Below are positions 16,124-24,899 of a stretch of DNA of 64,000 nt, piece by piece. Under the pieces are notes generated by a model. The model was not told the DNA's origin and did no database searches. It worked only from the letters and a program-made list of their open reading frames with translations. Position 1 is the first letter of the stretch, and the number at the start of each line of letters is the position of its first letter. Source of the stretch: JAQBDA01 sp964525785 (GTDB taxonomy: Bacteria; Chloroflexota; Anaerolineae; Anaerolineales; UBA4823); assembly GCA_964525785.1 (NCBI GenBank), contig CAZGIX010000002.1:1-64000 (forward strand), written 5' to 3'. The translations under genes were made by a program, and so were the position numbers.

Positions 16124-17905
16124 TTATCCCTTTGGCGGGGCAGGCACTACCGCAGGACCTGCAGGAGGTATTTCCTCTGAGGGTGCTTCTAACGGCGGCA
16201 TCTCCCCTGGTACAGGAGTGGGGACGCTGCTGTTCAGTCCGATCAATCCCTTAATAAAACGAACTACTTTCTGCCAGAAGGTCTCCGGCTCCACCGGCCC
16301 GGGTCCCTCGGGACCCTCCACGCCGCCTTCACCGGGAAGAGGCTCAGGTATGAACATCTCTTGAACATCGATGCTGAGGGTGTCAGTGATGAGCTGTGGC
16401 TGGTTGAAATCGTCGGTGTAATCGATTGTCACCATGATCTCCAGAGTGCCTGGCGCATCGGGCATAGCAAATGCGTCCAGGGTAAAGTAGCCGCCGACAT
16501 CCAGTGCACCTACCAGGATGGTATTGTTGGTGTACTGCGCGCCGGATCCGCTCAAGGTCATGCTACCCAGAACAACGGCCTTTCGCCCGAGGTTGACCAC
16601 CTGCACCGGTAATACGCCTTGCTGGCCGGCAAACAATGGGTCCGGCTGGCGGTAGAAGTTCACATCAACCTGAGGGATCTGATATACCAGTAGAGTGACC
16701 ACCTGATCGTCAGTGTAGATCTGCCCTCGATCGTCCACATATGTAAATGAGATCATCATCGGGTATGCGCCAGGATTGGTAGCCGCATTGACAATCAACG
16801 ACGCATCGACTGCCATCGATGCTCCACTCGCAAGATCACCCAAGAACTGCACATTCGATGAGCTAACCGGGGCAAAGTTTCCGAAATCTCCACCGCCACC
16901 AGAAACGCCCCCCACATCAGGCGTCCCTGGTGGAACCCCATCAGAGCTGTCACCCCCACCCAGGATCATACTTACCCGTCTGGCATTGGCATTGCCTTTG
17001 TTTTCCACCCGTAAATTCAGGTTGAAGATCGTACCCGGTTGGAGTGGTGAGACATCGGTATTAAAGCTGGGGATCACCAGCTGCGGGCGCGGGCTGGGAG
17101 GAGCGGTCGGTGTGGGGGTTGGAGTGGAAGTGGGAACATAACTACCCGTTGTGACGGGGATGGTCATATTGAAAGTTTCTGTATACACCACTCCATCTGG
17201 ATCAGTGTAAGATATCTGCATAACGACCGTGGCAACGGTCTTACCAATAATTTCATAGGTGGCGGTCAGCGGTTGGACAAATTTCCTCTTCTCACCCGGA
17301 TCGAGTTCGGTCATCGCCAACACCCCACCGCTCACTCGCGGTACAACGTCGCCGGGCGGGAAGTTAGCGATCAGATTCATTGCCATCGCTGATCCGATAT
17401 TCTTCAGACGGATCGAAAGCTCAAATTCCTGGTTCGAGGAGAGCGATTCAGCGCCGCTGTTATACGATTCCACGACCACCAGGGGTCTGTCGCTGGGGAT
17501 CGTGGTCTCATCCACCTCTGGGGTAGAGGTCGGGGACTCAGCGGTCTCTGTCGCCTGGAGCACCGTCAAGGCGCCGGGTAAGGAAGCCGAGCTCGAGTCC
17601 GGATTGACCACCGTTATTGTGTAGCTTCCGGGGGTCAGCCCTGCCGGCACAATCGCAGTCAGGACGGTGGCGCTTACAAAAGTGGCGCTCAGGGTGCCAT
17701 AATTGGAGAGCAGTACCACCGCACCTTCTGCAAAGTCCGTGCCGGTAATGACCAATTCGGCAGAGTTTGTATTGGATATACTGTTGGGCTGCACACTGAT
17801 AATGCCTATATCCGCACGCACTGATGTCACGCCCACCATCAGGCTGACCAGAGTGATAAAAACAACTGCAGCCAGCAAGTTTCTACGCTTTTGCTTGTTG
17901 ATCAT
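16124..17905 (-). CDS. Secreted IPT/TIG and CARDB multidomain protein
   Basis: A 593-residue exported protein. An uncleaved or cleaved signal segment (RRNLLAAVVFITLVSLMVG) is followed by an IPT/TIG domain (ISVQPNSISNTNSAELVITG, about residues 35-115), a Thr/Ser/Pro linker, a CARDB-like domain (VVVESYNSGAESLSSNQEF), a second Thr/Pro linker, two more CARDB-like domains, and a tail with an amphipathic helix (FWQKVVRFIKGLIGL) and Pro-rich end. The frame is open to 18016, but the ATG at 17905 places the signal peptide at the N-terminus and cuts the overlap with the ATPase gene to 23 bases. Encoded between ATPase and permease, it is a candidate extracytoplasmic partner of that ABC system. Confidence 0.8.
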   Translation of the reverse strand: MINKQKRRNLLAAVVFITLVSLMVGVTSVRADIGIISVQPNSISNTNSAELVITGTDFAEGAVVLLSNYGTLSATFVSATVLTAIVPAGLTPGSYTITVVNPDSSSASLPGALTVLQATETAESPTSTPEVDETTIPSDRPLVVVESYNSGAESLSSNQEFELSIRLKNIGSAMAMNLIANFPPGDVVPRVSGGVLAMTELDPGEKRKFVQPLTATYEIIGKTVATVVMQISYTDPDGVVYTETFNMTIPVTTGSYVPTSTPTPTPTAPPSPRPQLVIPSFNTDVSPLQPGTIFNLNLRVENKGNANARRVSMILGGGDSSDGVPPGTPDVGGVSGGGGDFGNFAPVSSSNVQFLGDLASGASMAVDASLIVNAATNPGAYPMMISFTYVDDRGQIYTDDQVVTLLVYQIPQVDVNFYRQPDPLFAGQQGVLPVQVVNLGRKAVVLGSMTLSGSGAQYTNNTILVGALDVGGYFTLDAFAMPDAPGTLEIMVTIDYTDDFNQPQLITDTLSIDVQEMFIPEPLPGEGGVEGPEGPGPVEPETFWQKVVRFIKGLIGLNSSVPTPVPGEMPPLEAPSEEIPPAGPAVVPAPPKG

Positions 17906-18671
17906 CGGTTCTCGCTTCCATGACTTGTCTTGTCTCATCTCCGGTGGTGGATTCAGCCAGTACACCCGCTGCCTCAACAGCCTCGACAGGAGCTGCCCCA
18001 TCGACGATTTTCCCATCCAACAGATTTACCGTGCGCGTCGCTACCTGGGTCATGCGGGCATCGTGGGTAACCACTAATACCGTCCTGCCGCTCTGGTGGA
18101 GCTCCGAAAGGAGCTGCATGATGCTCGCCCCGCTGGCTGTATCCAGATTCCCGGTTGGCTCGTCAGCCAGAATTAACTGCGGGTCGTTGATCAGAGAGCG
18201 GGCGATTGCCACGCGCTGTTGTTGCCCTCCGGATAGCTCCGAAGGGCGGTGTAGTGCCCGGTCTTCTAAACCAACCCGGCGAAGCGATTCAAATGCTAAT
18301 CTGCGCCTCTCCCCACGCCGGACGCGGGCAAAGCGCAGCGGAAAAGCAACATTTTCCAGTGCGGTCATACTTTGGATCAGGTTAAAGGACTGGAAGATAA
18401 ATCCAACCGTCTTTCGGCGAAATACAGCCAGCTCATTTTCGTCCAGCGAGTCGATCGATTGTTCCCCCACCCTGATGCTGCCAGATGTCGGCCTATCCAG
18501 GCCACCGATTAAGTGCAGCAGTGTACTCTTGCCCGATCCGGATGGTCCCATCACAACATAAAAGCTGTTAGGAGCTATCTCCAGATCCACGCCGTCCAAC
18601 GCATGTACGGCAACCTGCCCCATCATATAAGTTTTCCGAAGTTCGGAAATAAGGATAAAAGGATCCGGCAT
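17883..18671 (-). CDS. MacB/LolD-type ABC transporter ATPase
   Basis: A 262-residue nucleotide-binding subunit with Walker A GPSGSGKST (near residue 44), the LolD/MacB-family GGLDRPTSG segment, signature LSGGQQQRVAIARSL and Walker B LILADEPTGNLD. The C-terminal extension after about residue 230 (GAAPVEAVEAAGVLAEST...) is low complexity. It would power the FtsX-type permease at 14784-16121. Its 3' end overlaps the secreted IPT/CARDB gene by 23 bases, showing tight coupling. The Yip1 gene lies 20 bp upstream. Confidence 0.93.
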   Translation of the reverse strand: MPDPFILISELRKTYMMGQVAVHALDGVDLEIAPNSFYVVMGPSGSGKSTLLHLIGGLDRPTSGSIRVGEQSIDSLDENELAVFRRKTVGFIFQSFNLIQSMTALENVAFPLRFARVRRGERRRLAFESLRRVGLEDRALHRPSELSGGQQQRVAIARSLINDPQLILADEPTGNLDTASGASIMQLLSELHQSGRTVLVVTHDARMTQVATRTVNLLDGKIVDGAAPVEAVEAAGVLAESTTGDETRQVMEARTDDQQAKA

Positions 18672-18691
18672 ATTTCAAATGCAGACCGGCT

Positions 18692-19471
18692 TTAGAAGAA
18701 CGGGCGAATAATGGTCAGGCTGCCCAGCTTACCCACGAGGTATGCCAATAATGCTTCTACTCCTACCACAATACCGAGGGTAATGATCACACCACTGGCG
18801 GCTTTTACCAGTGAAAGGCTGTTGCCAAGCTTCACACCAATTATTAACAGCAGCATGTGCCAGATTAGATAGATATCGACCAGCGAAAGCAACGCCGCCA
18901 GGTATGTAGCCGTTCCCGAGGGATCAACCGGAGCAAAGCCCGATAAACCTGGGGCATCGATCAGCTGGCGAGTAGCCAGCATAGCCCCGGCTCTGACCAA
19001 CTCCCTGATTGCAAAGGGTAAACCCGCCCAGGCAACCAGGTTGATCGAGTAGCTGGTCTCGCCGCGGCCGCCGAACATGGTCACCACCAGATGCAGCAGA
19101 CCTCCCACCAGCAGCCATCCTACCCATACTCCCAGCAAAGCAAGGATGGCAGGAAAAATATAGATGAAAACTGGTCCTGAGGTTGCTTGCGCAGCCTGCA
19201 TGAATTGGGCTTGCTGTTCAGGCGAATAGTATTGGAAATCGGGCGGCAAGACTGGAGCGCCGCTCAAGGCAGCCTGCTGTCGGATCGAGCCGCTGATCAG
19301 CACCCGCGCCAACGTCGCCAGGGTGAGCACTATCATCGGGGTAAGCCAAACACCCCTGGTTTGTTCAGCTATTTTCCGAAACGTCGCACCTGGATGAAGC
19401 AGTACCGGTAATATCCAGTCAAACCGGAATCTTTTAGGGGGTTCGATCGCTGTCGTTATCGCCTCAGCCAT
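18692..19471 (-). CDS. Yip1-domain membrane protein
   Basis: A 259-residue protein with five or six transmembrane helices and a Yip1-like topology: a cytoplasmic N-terminus (residues 1-30), then TPMIVLTLATLARVLISG, a soluble loop with FQYYSPEQQAQF, and four further helices. The start at the ATG at 19471 (MAEAITTAIEPPKR) is preferred to a TTG seven codons upstream. It heads the ABC cassette. Yip1 proteins often sit beside ABC exporters in Gram-positive and Chloroflexota genomes, but their role is unknown. Confidence 0.75.
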   Translation of the reverse strand: MAEAITTAIEPPKRFRFDWILPVLLHPGATFRKIAEQTRGVWLTPMIVLTLATLARVLISGSIRQQAALSGAPVLPPDFQYYSPEQQAQFMQAAQATSGPVFIYIFPAILALLGVWVGWLLVGGLLHLVVTMFGGRGETSYSINLVAWAGLPFAIRELVRAGAMLATRQLIDAPGLSGFAPVDPSGTATYLAALLSLVDIYLIWHMLLLIIGVKLGNSLSLVKAASGVIITLGIVVGVEALLAYLVGKLGSLTIIRPFF

Positions 19472-19580
19472 GTATCTGCATCCAACAATCAACCAGCGCT
19501 GTTCACGCCAGAGTAATCACTGATCCAGCTCCGCTTCTGCCGTTGGTCTGTATCCTTGTTGTGGATTTTACCATGAGTAC

Positions 19581-19644
19581 CACCAATCTTTGGTGAGGGA
19601 CGGTATTATCCTGATATAAAGAAACCCCCTCGCTAGGGAGGGGG
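19581..19644. other. Two stem-loops in the divergent Yip1-gmhB gap
   Basis: The first is CACCAA-TCT-TTGGTG (19581-19595). The second is CCCCCTC (19625-19631) with GAGGGGG (19638-19644) across a six-base loop, flanked by AAA on the left and CTT on the right. The second would be a rho-independent terminator shape for a minus-strand transcript (GGGGG then TTTCTTT). No minus-strand gene ends here, so it may limit antisense read-through or shape a leader. Confidence 0.45.
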
Positions 19645-19700
19645 CTTAGCAGCTACATCCAGGTGGATGGGGAGTCGTCACCGGCGGAACTACCTTCCAG

Positions 19701-19706
19701 TATAAT
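19701..19706 (+). promoter_or_regulatory. Perfect -10 hexamer directly before gmhB
   Basis: TATAAT ends only seven bases before the preferred gmhB ATG (19714). A start site at the usual distance would fall on or beside the ATG, giving a leaderless mRNA; no Shine-Dalgarno is visible. The -35 region is poor (TCACCG at 19678-19683), so this remains tentative. Confidence 0.35.
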
Positions 19707-19713
19707 TGAACCT

Positions 19714-20262
19714 ATGATCCCGGCGGTTTTTCTTGACCGAGATGGAGTGATTATTGAAAATGTCTCGACCTATGTCCGTTCCTGGGTAGATGTAAGGCTT
19801 ATCCCAGGAGCGATAGATGCCTTGATCCACATAAGTCAATCGCCGTATAAAATTGTGATCGTTACCAACCAATCCGCTGTAGGGCGTAAGATTATCTCGA
19901 CTGCTCAGGCTGATAGGATCAACAGCCGCCTCCTGGATATCATCCGCCAGGCTGGAGGGCGTATCGATGGGCTTTTTATGTGCCCTCACGCTCCCATCGA
20001 TCACTGCGACTGCCGTAAGCCGAAACCCGGCTTGATCCTCCAGGCGTCTCAACAGCTGGACATCGACCTGGAAAATTCGCTGCTGATCGGTGATGCAATC
20101 AGCGACTTATTAGCCGGACAGGCCGCTGGCGTCGGTCAAACCGTCCTTGTGCGTACAGGGCGTGGCGCAAGCCAGGAGGCCATTTCCCACCCCCGCAATC
20201 TTAAGCCATTTTTGGTGTTCGACGACCTGGCGCAAGCCTTGGGCACTCTCATACGATTATAG
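19714..20262 (+). CDS. gmhB: HAD-family D,D-heptose 1,7-bisphosphate phosphatase
   Basis: This enzyme removes the 7-phosphate from D-glycero-D-manno-heptose 1,7-bisphosphate on the way to nucleotide-heptose. The 182-residue HAD-IIIA protein has the nucleophile motif FLDRDGVI (residues 6-13), VTNQSAVGR (motif II), the zinc loop CPHAPIDHCDCRKPKPGL with its Cys/His ligands, and IGDAISDLLAGQAAG (motif IV). The frame opens at 19663, but the ATG at 19714 places the catalytic motif at the normal distance from the N-terminus. Its stop codon abuts that of gmhA, which converges on it with no spare base. A related histidinol-phosphatase activity is less likely, given the neighbour gmhA. Confidence 0.85.
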   Translation: MIPAVFLDRDGVIIENVSTYVRSWVDVRLIPGAIDALIHISQSPYKIVIVTNQSAVGRKIISTAQADRINSRLLDIIRQAGGRIDGLFMCPHAPIDHCDCRKPKPGLILQASQQLDIDLENSLLIGDAISDLLAGQAAGVGQTVLVRTGRGASQEAISHPRNLKPFLVFDDLAQALGTLIRL

Positions 20263-20865
20263 CTACGCCTTCGAAAGCTCTCCTTCTGCGAAGAACACCG
20301 CCGGCGCATCGTTCTCCGTTTTCTTCAGCGCCTTGGTGATCATATGCTCGAGCGCTAGGTGAATGTCCTCCACATGCTCGATGCACTGGCTCGCGACATG
20401 GATCTCGATATCCACCAGCGATTTCAAGCGACCTCCGTCAAATCCGGTGAATCCGACCGTGGTGGCACCCATCTGCTTCGCCAGTTGGACTGCATTGACT
20501 ACATTGGGTGAATTCCCGCTGGCTGAGATTGCGACAACCACATCGCCAGGCTGCAATAGGGCTTCCAGCTGCTGGGCAAAAACGCTCTCATAGCCATCAT
20601 CGTTTGCCAGGGCTGAGAAGATCGGCATATTATCCGATAAACCAATAACCCGGAAATGGGGTAGACCCATCCTGCGGGTATTCTTACCAAGATCGCAAAC
20701 AAAATGAGATGCTGTGGAAGCGCTGCCGCCATTACCCATGATGAATACTTGTCGACGGCTGGTACGGCATTCCCGCAATAATTGAATCACTTGATGGATA
20801 TGTTCTTCCGGGAGCTGAGACAGTGTGGCTTGCAGCTCACTGATATAAGTTTGCACCACGTCCAT
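20263..20865 (-). CDS. gmhA: SIS-domain phosphoheptose isomerase
   Basis: GmhA isomerises sedoheptulose 7-phosphate to D-glycero-D-manno-heptose 7-phosphate, the first step of heptose synthesis. The 200-residue SIS protein shows VFIMGNGGSASTASHFVCDL (about residues 42-61), LLQPGDVVVAISASGNSPNVV and the C-terminal HxxxxLxLEH-type segment CIEHVEDIHLALEHMI with its metal or catalytic residues. AAGGAG lies eight bases before the ATG at 20865, three codons inside the frame. It is downstream of the WbaP-type transferase on the same strand, 46 bases away, and converges with gmhB. Confidence 0.87.
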   Translation of the reverse strand: MDVVQTYISELQATLSQLPEEHIHQVIQLLRECRTSRRQVFIMGNGGSASTASHFVCDLGKNTRRMGLPHFRVIGLSDNMPIFSALANDDGYESVFAQQLEALLQPGDVVVAISASGNSPNVVNAVQLAKQMGATTVGFTGFDGGRLKSLVDIEIHVASQCIEHVEDIHLALEHMITKALKKTENDAPAVFFAEGELSKA

Positions 20866-20911
20866 GGCTACCACTCCTTACGATAAGTAGGCGATCACGC
20901 TCAAGGGTCGA

Positions 20912-22423
20912 CTAATAAGCCCCACGTCGCCGGATGACAGCGGGGATGGTCTGGAATAACAACTGAATATCCAGCCAGATCGTCCAGTTACGGATATAGT
21001 GCATATCATAACGAACGCGCTGCTCGTAGGTCACATCCGAGCGACCGCTGACCTGCCATAAACCGGTTATACCTGGACGAACGGTAAGCAGGTTGATATC
21101 CCATTGGTTGTATTCGCGGATCTCCTCCGGGCTGATCATACGTGGTCCAACCAGCGACATCTCGCCCCGCAGCACGTTGATGAACTGAGGAAATTCATCC
21201 AGGCTGGTTTTTCGCAGAATACTGCCAATCCGTGTCACCCGGGGATCATCCTTCAGCTTATGGTTGCGGTCAAGTTCTTCCTTAAGCTCTGGATGGGCTT
21301 CTAAAATCTCATCCCCATTGATGTACATGGTGCGGAACTTGAAAGCATCGAACGGACGCCCATTGACGCCCATGACTCGCCGGCGATGAAATGCCGGACC
21401 TGGCGAGCCAAGTTTGATGGCAGTCCCAATAACAATATACATCGGGATGAGCACGATCATCGCCGGGATTGTCAGACTGTAATCCATGATCAGCTTCAGC
21501 ACTTTATCAATGCCCGACAACCGCACCTGGTTGATCTCCACCAGGGGCACATACGCAAATTCATTGACAGTCAGGCCGGTAGTGATAATCTCATACAAAC
21601 CTGAAGACATACGTACGTTCACCCCACTGGCGACTCCGTAGCGTTTGAATATTTCTAACAAACCGTCGCGAGAAGAGAAAGCGCTAGAAGCCAGGATAAT
21701 CTCCTCGACATCGTAGCGTTTTACTACACTTTCTAGATCGTTCAGACTGCCTAAACAACGGGCGTGGTCGATCACCGATTCGCCAGACGCGATTTTCTTA
21801 TCGATGAATCCCACCACCAAAAAGCCGGAAGTCTTCCAGCTCATTAATTGCGTTGCAAGAGACAAGCCCTCGTCATTGGCACCAATAATTAATGCCGGAG
21901 AAAGAAAGTATCCATGACTGCGCAAAGCATACACCAGGCGCCGCATAAAGAACCGGCTGATCGATGTCAGCAAGAATGCCAATCCCCAGGCGGTCAGTAG
22001 CCATCCCCGAGCAAAAACGAATTCGGGTAGTAAAAATCCGGCTGCGATCACTGTGAATACCCCGATTGCGGTAGCGTTGAACAGCTTGGCGTACTCTCGC
22101 GTACCGCCCAGCAGGTTTTTCCGGTTATACAGTCCCGCCAGTGCAAAAATTGCTAACCATACCGGGACCAAGATAATAACAATCGACTGGTAGTAAGGCA
22201 GTGATGGAACAGCATTTTCTTGGAATAAGGAGATATTTAGCTCAAAGCGAATAAAATAAGCCAGGCGGAAGACGAGGCTGATCATGAGCAGATCGCTGAT
22301 CACCAGGGCCAGACTGAAGAACCGCCATTGAAGATTGCGCGGCACGCTTCGTGTTGCCCGGCGCACTTTATAGGTCAGGGGCGTCTCAAAAAGCGATTCG
22401 CTGCCAGTAGCTAAAGATTGCAT
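20912..22423 (-). CDS. Polyprenyl-phosphate sugar phosphotransferase (WbaP/ExoY family)
   Basis: This membrane enzyme starts surface-polysaccharide or glycoprotein glycan synthesis by moving a sugar 1-phosphate onto undecaprenyl phosphate. The 503-residue protein has four to five N-terminal helices (residues 30-165), a Rossmann-like CoA-binding-type domain (PALIIGANDEGLSLATQL through EEIILASSAF), a re-entrant hydrophobic segment near residue 310-335, and the catalytic domain with KLGSPGPAFHRRRVMG, FKFRTM, RKTSLDEFPQFINVLRGEMSLVGPR and RPGITGLWQVSGRSD. All catalytic-domain motifs are intact. The sugar cannot be read from the sequence. The neighbouring heptose genes suggest a heptose-containing glycan. 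Confidence 0.92.
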   Translation of the reverse strand: MQSLATGSESLFETPLTYKVRRATRSVPRNLQWRFFSLALVISDLLMISLVFRLAYFIRFELNISLFQENAVPSLPYYQSIVIILVPVWLAIFALAGLYNRKNLLGGTREYAKLFNATAIGVFTVIAAGFLLPEFVFARGWLLTAWGLAFLLTSISRFFMRRLVYALRSHGYFLSPALIIGANDEGLSLATQLMSWKTSGFLVVGFIDKKIASGESVIDHARCLGSLNDLESVVKRYDVEEIILASSAFSSRDGLLEIFKRYGVASGVNVRMSSGLYEIITTGLTVNEFAYVPLVEINQVRLSGIDKVLKLIMDYSLTIPAMIVLIPMYIVIGTAIKLGSPGPAFHRRRVMGVNGRPFDAFKFRTMYINGDEILEAHPELKEELDRNHKLKDDPRVTRIGSILRKTSLDEFPQFINVLRGEMSLVGPRMISPEEIREYNQWDINLLTVRPGITGLWQVSGRSDVTYEQRVRYDMHYIRNWTIWLDIQLLFQTIPAVIRRRGAY

Positions 22424-22824
22424 GGATCTTCCCTATTTCATGACGATTATTGTTCTCTAGATTTGTATATTGCACTCAATCAGCCGGAGTAATTTGAACG
22501 GATCCTGGGGCCTGTCCCAAATTCGTCGCCGAAGCATAGAGTGCGTGCCGATCGGGCTTATAACATTCCCGCGTAAACGTATCATGCGCAAAAACCGGAT
22601 TGGGCCAGCCTGGGAAATTTTTCCGGTATGTTATTGGTTTATTAATCAGTCAGATTGAGACTGCCTATTTGCGACCACCCTATTTATTGCTTTGTGAAAC
22701 TACCCCTTCGTAGCATTGCAGAATAATGTAAAAATAGTGATGGAGATATATACTATCAGGTTTATCGCGATCCGTCAATAACCCCCGGGACTACTTTAGT
22801 ACCAGTAACAGCTTACAAAAAAGG
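22424..22824. other. Gap upstream of the sugar transferase, no feature seen
   Basis: The stretch between the sugar-transferase start and the dnaK terminator. It is fairly AT-rich near 22670-22760. I found no supported ORF, tRNA, palindrome or convincing promoter pair; it presumably holds the promoter of the sugar transferase. Confidence 0.4.
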
Positions 22825-22864
22825 TTGGGGTTGTCGAAAGCCTTGCAGTCTTCGACAACCCCAA
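22816..22864 (-). terminator. Rho-independent terminator of dnaK
   Basis: A perfect 14-bp stem, TTGGGGTTGTCGAA (22825-22838) with TTCGACAACCCCAA (22851-22864), around a 12-base loop. Read on the minus strand it ends in CC followed by TTTTTT (22817-22822). It starts four bases after the dnaK stop codon. Confidence 0.9.
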
Positions 22865-22868
22865 TCAG

Positions 22869-24791
22869 CTATGCTTCACGAAATTCGCCTTCAACCACTT
22901 CCCCCTCATCTCCAGGTTGGGAGGTGCCCATTTCATTCCCATTTCCGTTACCCGATGGTGTGTAGCTCCCGGGATGGGAACTCTGTGACTGTTGGGTGTA
23001 AAGCTGTTGGCTGAGCGCATGGAATGCATTCTGCAGCTCCTCCGCCAGGCTTTTGATGTGAGCAGCATCCTGACCCTGAACAGCATCACGTAAACGCTGT
23101 ATCTTAAGCTCAATATCCTGCTGCTCACCTGCCTGGATTTTGCCACTTAGCTCCTTTAAGGCCTTCTCAGTTTGATATATCAGGCTGTCTGCCTGGTTTC
23201 TGACATCGATCAGCTCGCGCTGCTTGCGATCCTCGGCTTCGTGCTCGCGCCCTTCCTGCACCATTCTATCGATATCGCTTTTACTCAGGTTCGTCGAGGC
23301 GGTGATAGTCACCTTTTGCTCCCTGCCGGTTGCCTTGTCGCGGGCATTGACACTCAAAATCCCGTTCGCATCGATGTCAAACGTGACCTCGACTTGAGGA
23401 AGACCACGTGCATCAGGTGGGATGCCCTCTAGGCGAAAACGTCCCAGGCTCATGTTATCAGCAGCCAATGGTCGCTCACCCTGCAGAACATGGATATCAA
23501 CTGCGGTCTGATTATCATCCGCAGTCGAAAAAACCTCGCTGCGCTTCACTGGGATGGTAGTATTGCGCTCGATCATGGGGGTCATGACGCCTCCCAATGT
23601 CTCCACGCCCAACGACAGCGGTGTAACATCCAGTAAGAGAACGTCTTTTACTTCTCCTCCCAGCACACCCGCCTGGATTGCCGCGCCAACCGCCACGACT
23701 TCATCGGGGTTGACACCCTTATGCGGCTCTTTTCCGGTCAGCGAACGCACCAGATCTTGCACCATAGGCATCCGGGTTGCGCCTCCAACAAGCACAATTT
23801 CGTCAACTTCAGCCGGCTTCAACCCCGCGTCCTTGAGGGCAGCCGAGAAGGGATCCCTCAAGCGGGCGACCAGATCCTCACTGAGCTGTTCGAATTTCGC
23901 CCGAGTCAGCTTCATTTGCAAGTGCTTGGGACCGGAGGCATCCGCTGTGACATAGGGCAGGTTGATCTCTGTCTCGCTCACGCTCGACAGCTCGATCTTG
24001 GCCTTCTCGGCTGCTTCGCGCAGCCGCTGCAGAGACTGGCGATCCTGGCGCAGATCGATCCCTTGCTCGCGCTTAAATTCATCTGCTGCCCAGTTTACGA
24101 TGCGCTCATCCCAATCGTCGCCGCCCAGGTGAGTGTCACCGTTGGTGGCGCGCACTTCGATTACGCCTTCGCCTACGTCGAGAACACTGACATCAAACGT
24201 ACCACCGCCCAAGTCGAATACCAGGATGGTCTCGTTTTTCTTCTTTTCCAATCCATAGGCCAGAGCTGCTGCGGTTGGCTCATTGATAATGCGCAGCACA
24301 TCAAGCCCGGCAATTTTACCGGCATCCTTGGTAGCCTGGCGTTGGCTGTCATTGAAATATGCAGGCACAGTAATCACCGCTTTAGTCACCGGCTCTCCCA
24401 GGTATGCTTCTGCGTCGGTTTTCAATTTACCCAGGATCATGGCAGAGATTTCCTGGGGGCTGTATTCACGCTTGGCGGCAGGCAATTTTACACGCGCATC
24501 ACCAGTAGGTCCATTGATCACTTCGTAAGGGACAATCTTGCGTTCAGATCCAACCTCATCAAAGCGACGTCCCATAAAGCGTTTTATTGAAAAGACCGTG
24601 TTTTCAGGATTTATTACTGCCTGGCGCTTTGCAGTCTGACCAACAAGGCGCTCTCCGTTCTTGCTGAACGCCACTACTGAAGGCAGTAAGCGCGATCCCT
24701 CAGCGGTTGGGATTACGGTTGCATCTCCAGCTTCCGTAACCGCGACCACGCTGTTTGTAGTGCCCAAATCAATACCGATAATTTTCGACAT
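22869..24791 (-). CDS. dnaK: Molecular chaperone DnaK (Hsp70)
   Basis: A 640-residue ATP-driven chaperone. The nucleotide-binding domain (1-385) has IIGIDLGTTNSVVAV, VITVPAYFNDSQRQATKDAG, INEPTAAALAYG, VFDLGGGTFDVSVLDVG and VLVGGATRMPMVQ. The substrate-binding domain has DVTPLSLGVETLGGVMTPMI. The helical lid ends in a Gln/Ser/Gly-rich tail and GEVVEGEFREA, the DnaK C-terminal EEVD-like signature of bacteria. GAGGAG precedes the ATG. grpE and dnaJ are not adjacent, and no HrcA CIRCE operator was found upstream; a vegetative promoter lies at 24867-24895. It is a single-gene unit closed by a strong terminator. Confidence 0.98.
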   Translation of the reverse strand: MSKIIGIDLGTTNSVVAVTEAGDATVIPTAEGSRLLPSVVAFSKNGERLVGQTAKRQAVINPENTVFSIKRFMGRRFDEVGSERKIVPYEVINGPTGDARVKLPAAKREYSPQEISAMILGKLKTDAEAYLGEPVTKAVITVPAYFNDSQRQATKDAGKIAGLDVLRIINEPTAAALAYGLEKKKNETILVFDLGGGTFDVSVLDVGEGVIEVRATNGDTHLGGDDWDERIVNWAADEFKREQGIDLRQDRQSLQRLREAAEKAKIELSSVSETEINLPYVTADASGPKHLQMKLTRAKFEQLSEDLVARLRDPFSAALKDAGLKPAEVDEIVLVGGATRMPMVQDLVRSLTGKEPHKGVNPDEVVAVGAAIQAGVLGGEVKDVLLLDVTPLSLGVETLGGVMTPMIERNTTIPVKRSEVFSTADDNQTAVDIHVLQGERPLAADNMSLGRFRLEGIPPDARGLPQVEVTFDIDANGILSVNARDKATGREQKVTITASTNLSKSDIDRMVQEGREHEAEDRKQRELIDVRNQADSLIYQTEKALKELSGKIQAGEQQDIELKIQRLRDAVQGQDAAHIKSLAEELQNAFHALSQQLYTQQSQSSHPGSYTPSGNGNGNEMGTSQPGDEGEVVEGEFREA

Positions 24792-24866
24792 ATGTTGCTC
24801 CTCTCCAATTTTGCGATCGAAATAATACTTTTGTTCCTTAGAGGATACCCATCGATTGCAAGAAGG

Positions 24867-24895
24867 GTATTAACAACGCATAGGAAACTTATCAA
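24867..24895 (-). promoter_or_regulatory. Sigma70-like promoter for dnaK
   Basis: On the minus strand TTGATA (24890-24895) is followed after 17 bases by TAATAC (24867-24872). The predicted start is near 24860, about 70 bases before the ATG. Nothing in it resembles a CIRCE element. Confidence 0.5.
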
Positions 24896-24899
24896 CATT

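Noticed and set aside
17906..18016. Longer start for the IPT/CARDB protein
   Set aside because: It would place 37 polar residues before the signal peptide and enlarge the overlap with the ATPase gene to 134 bases.
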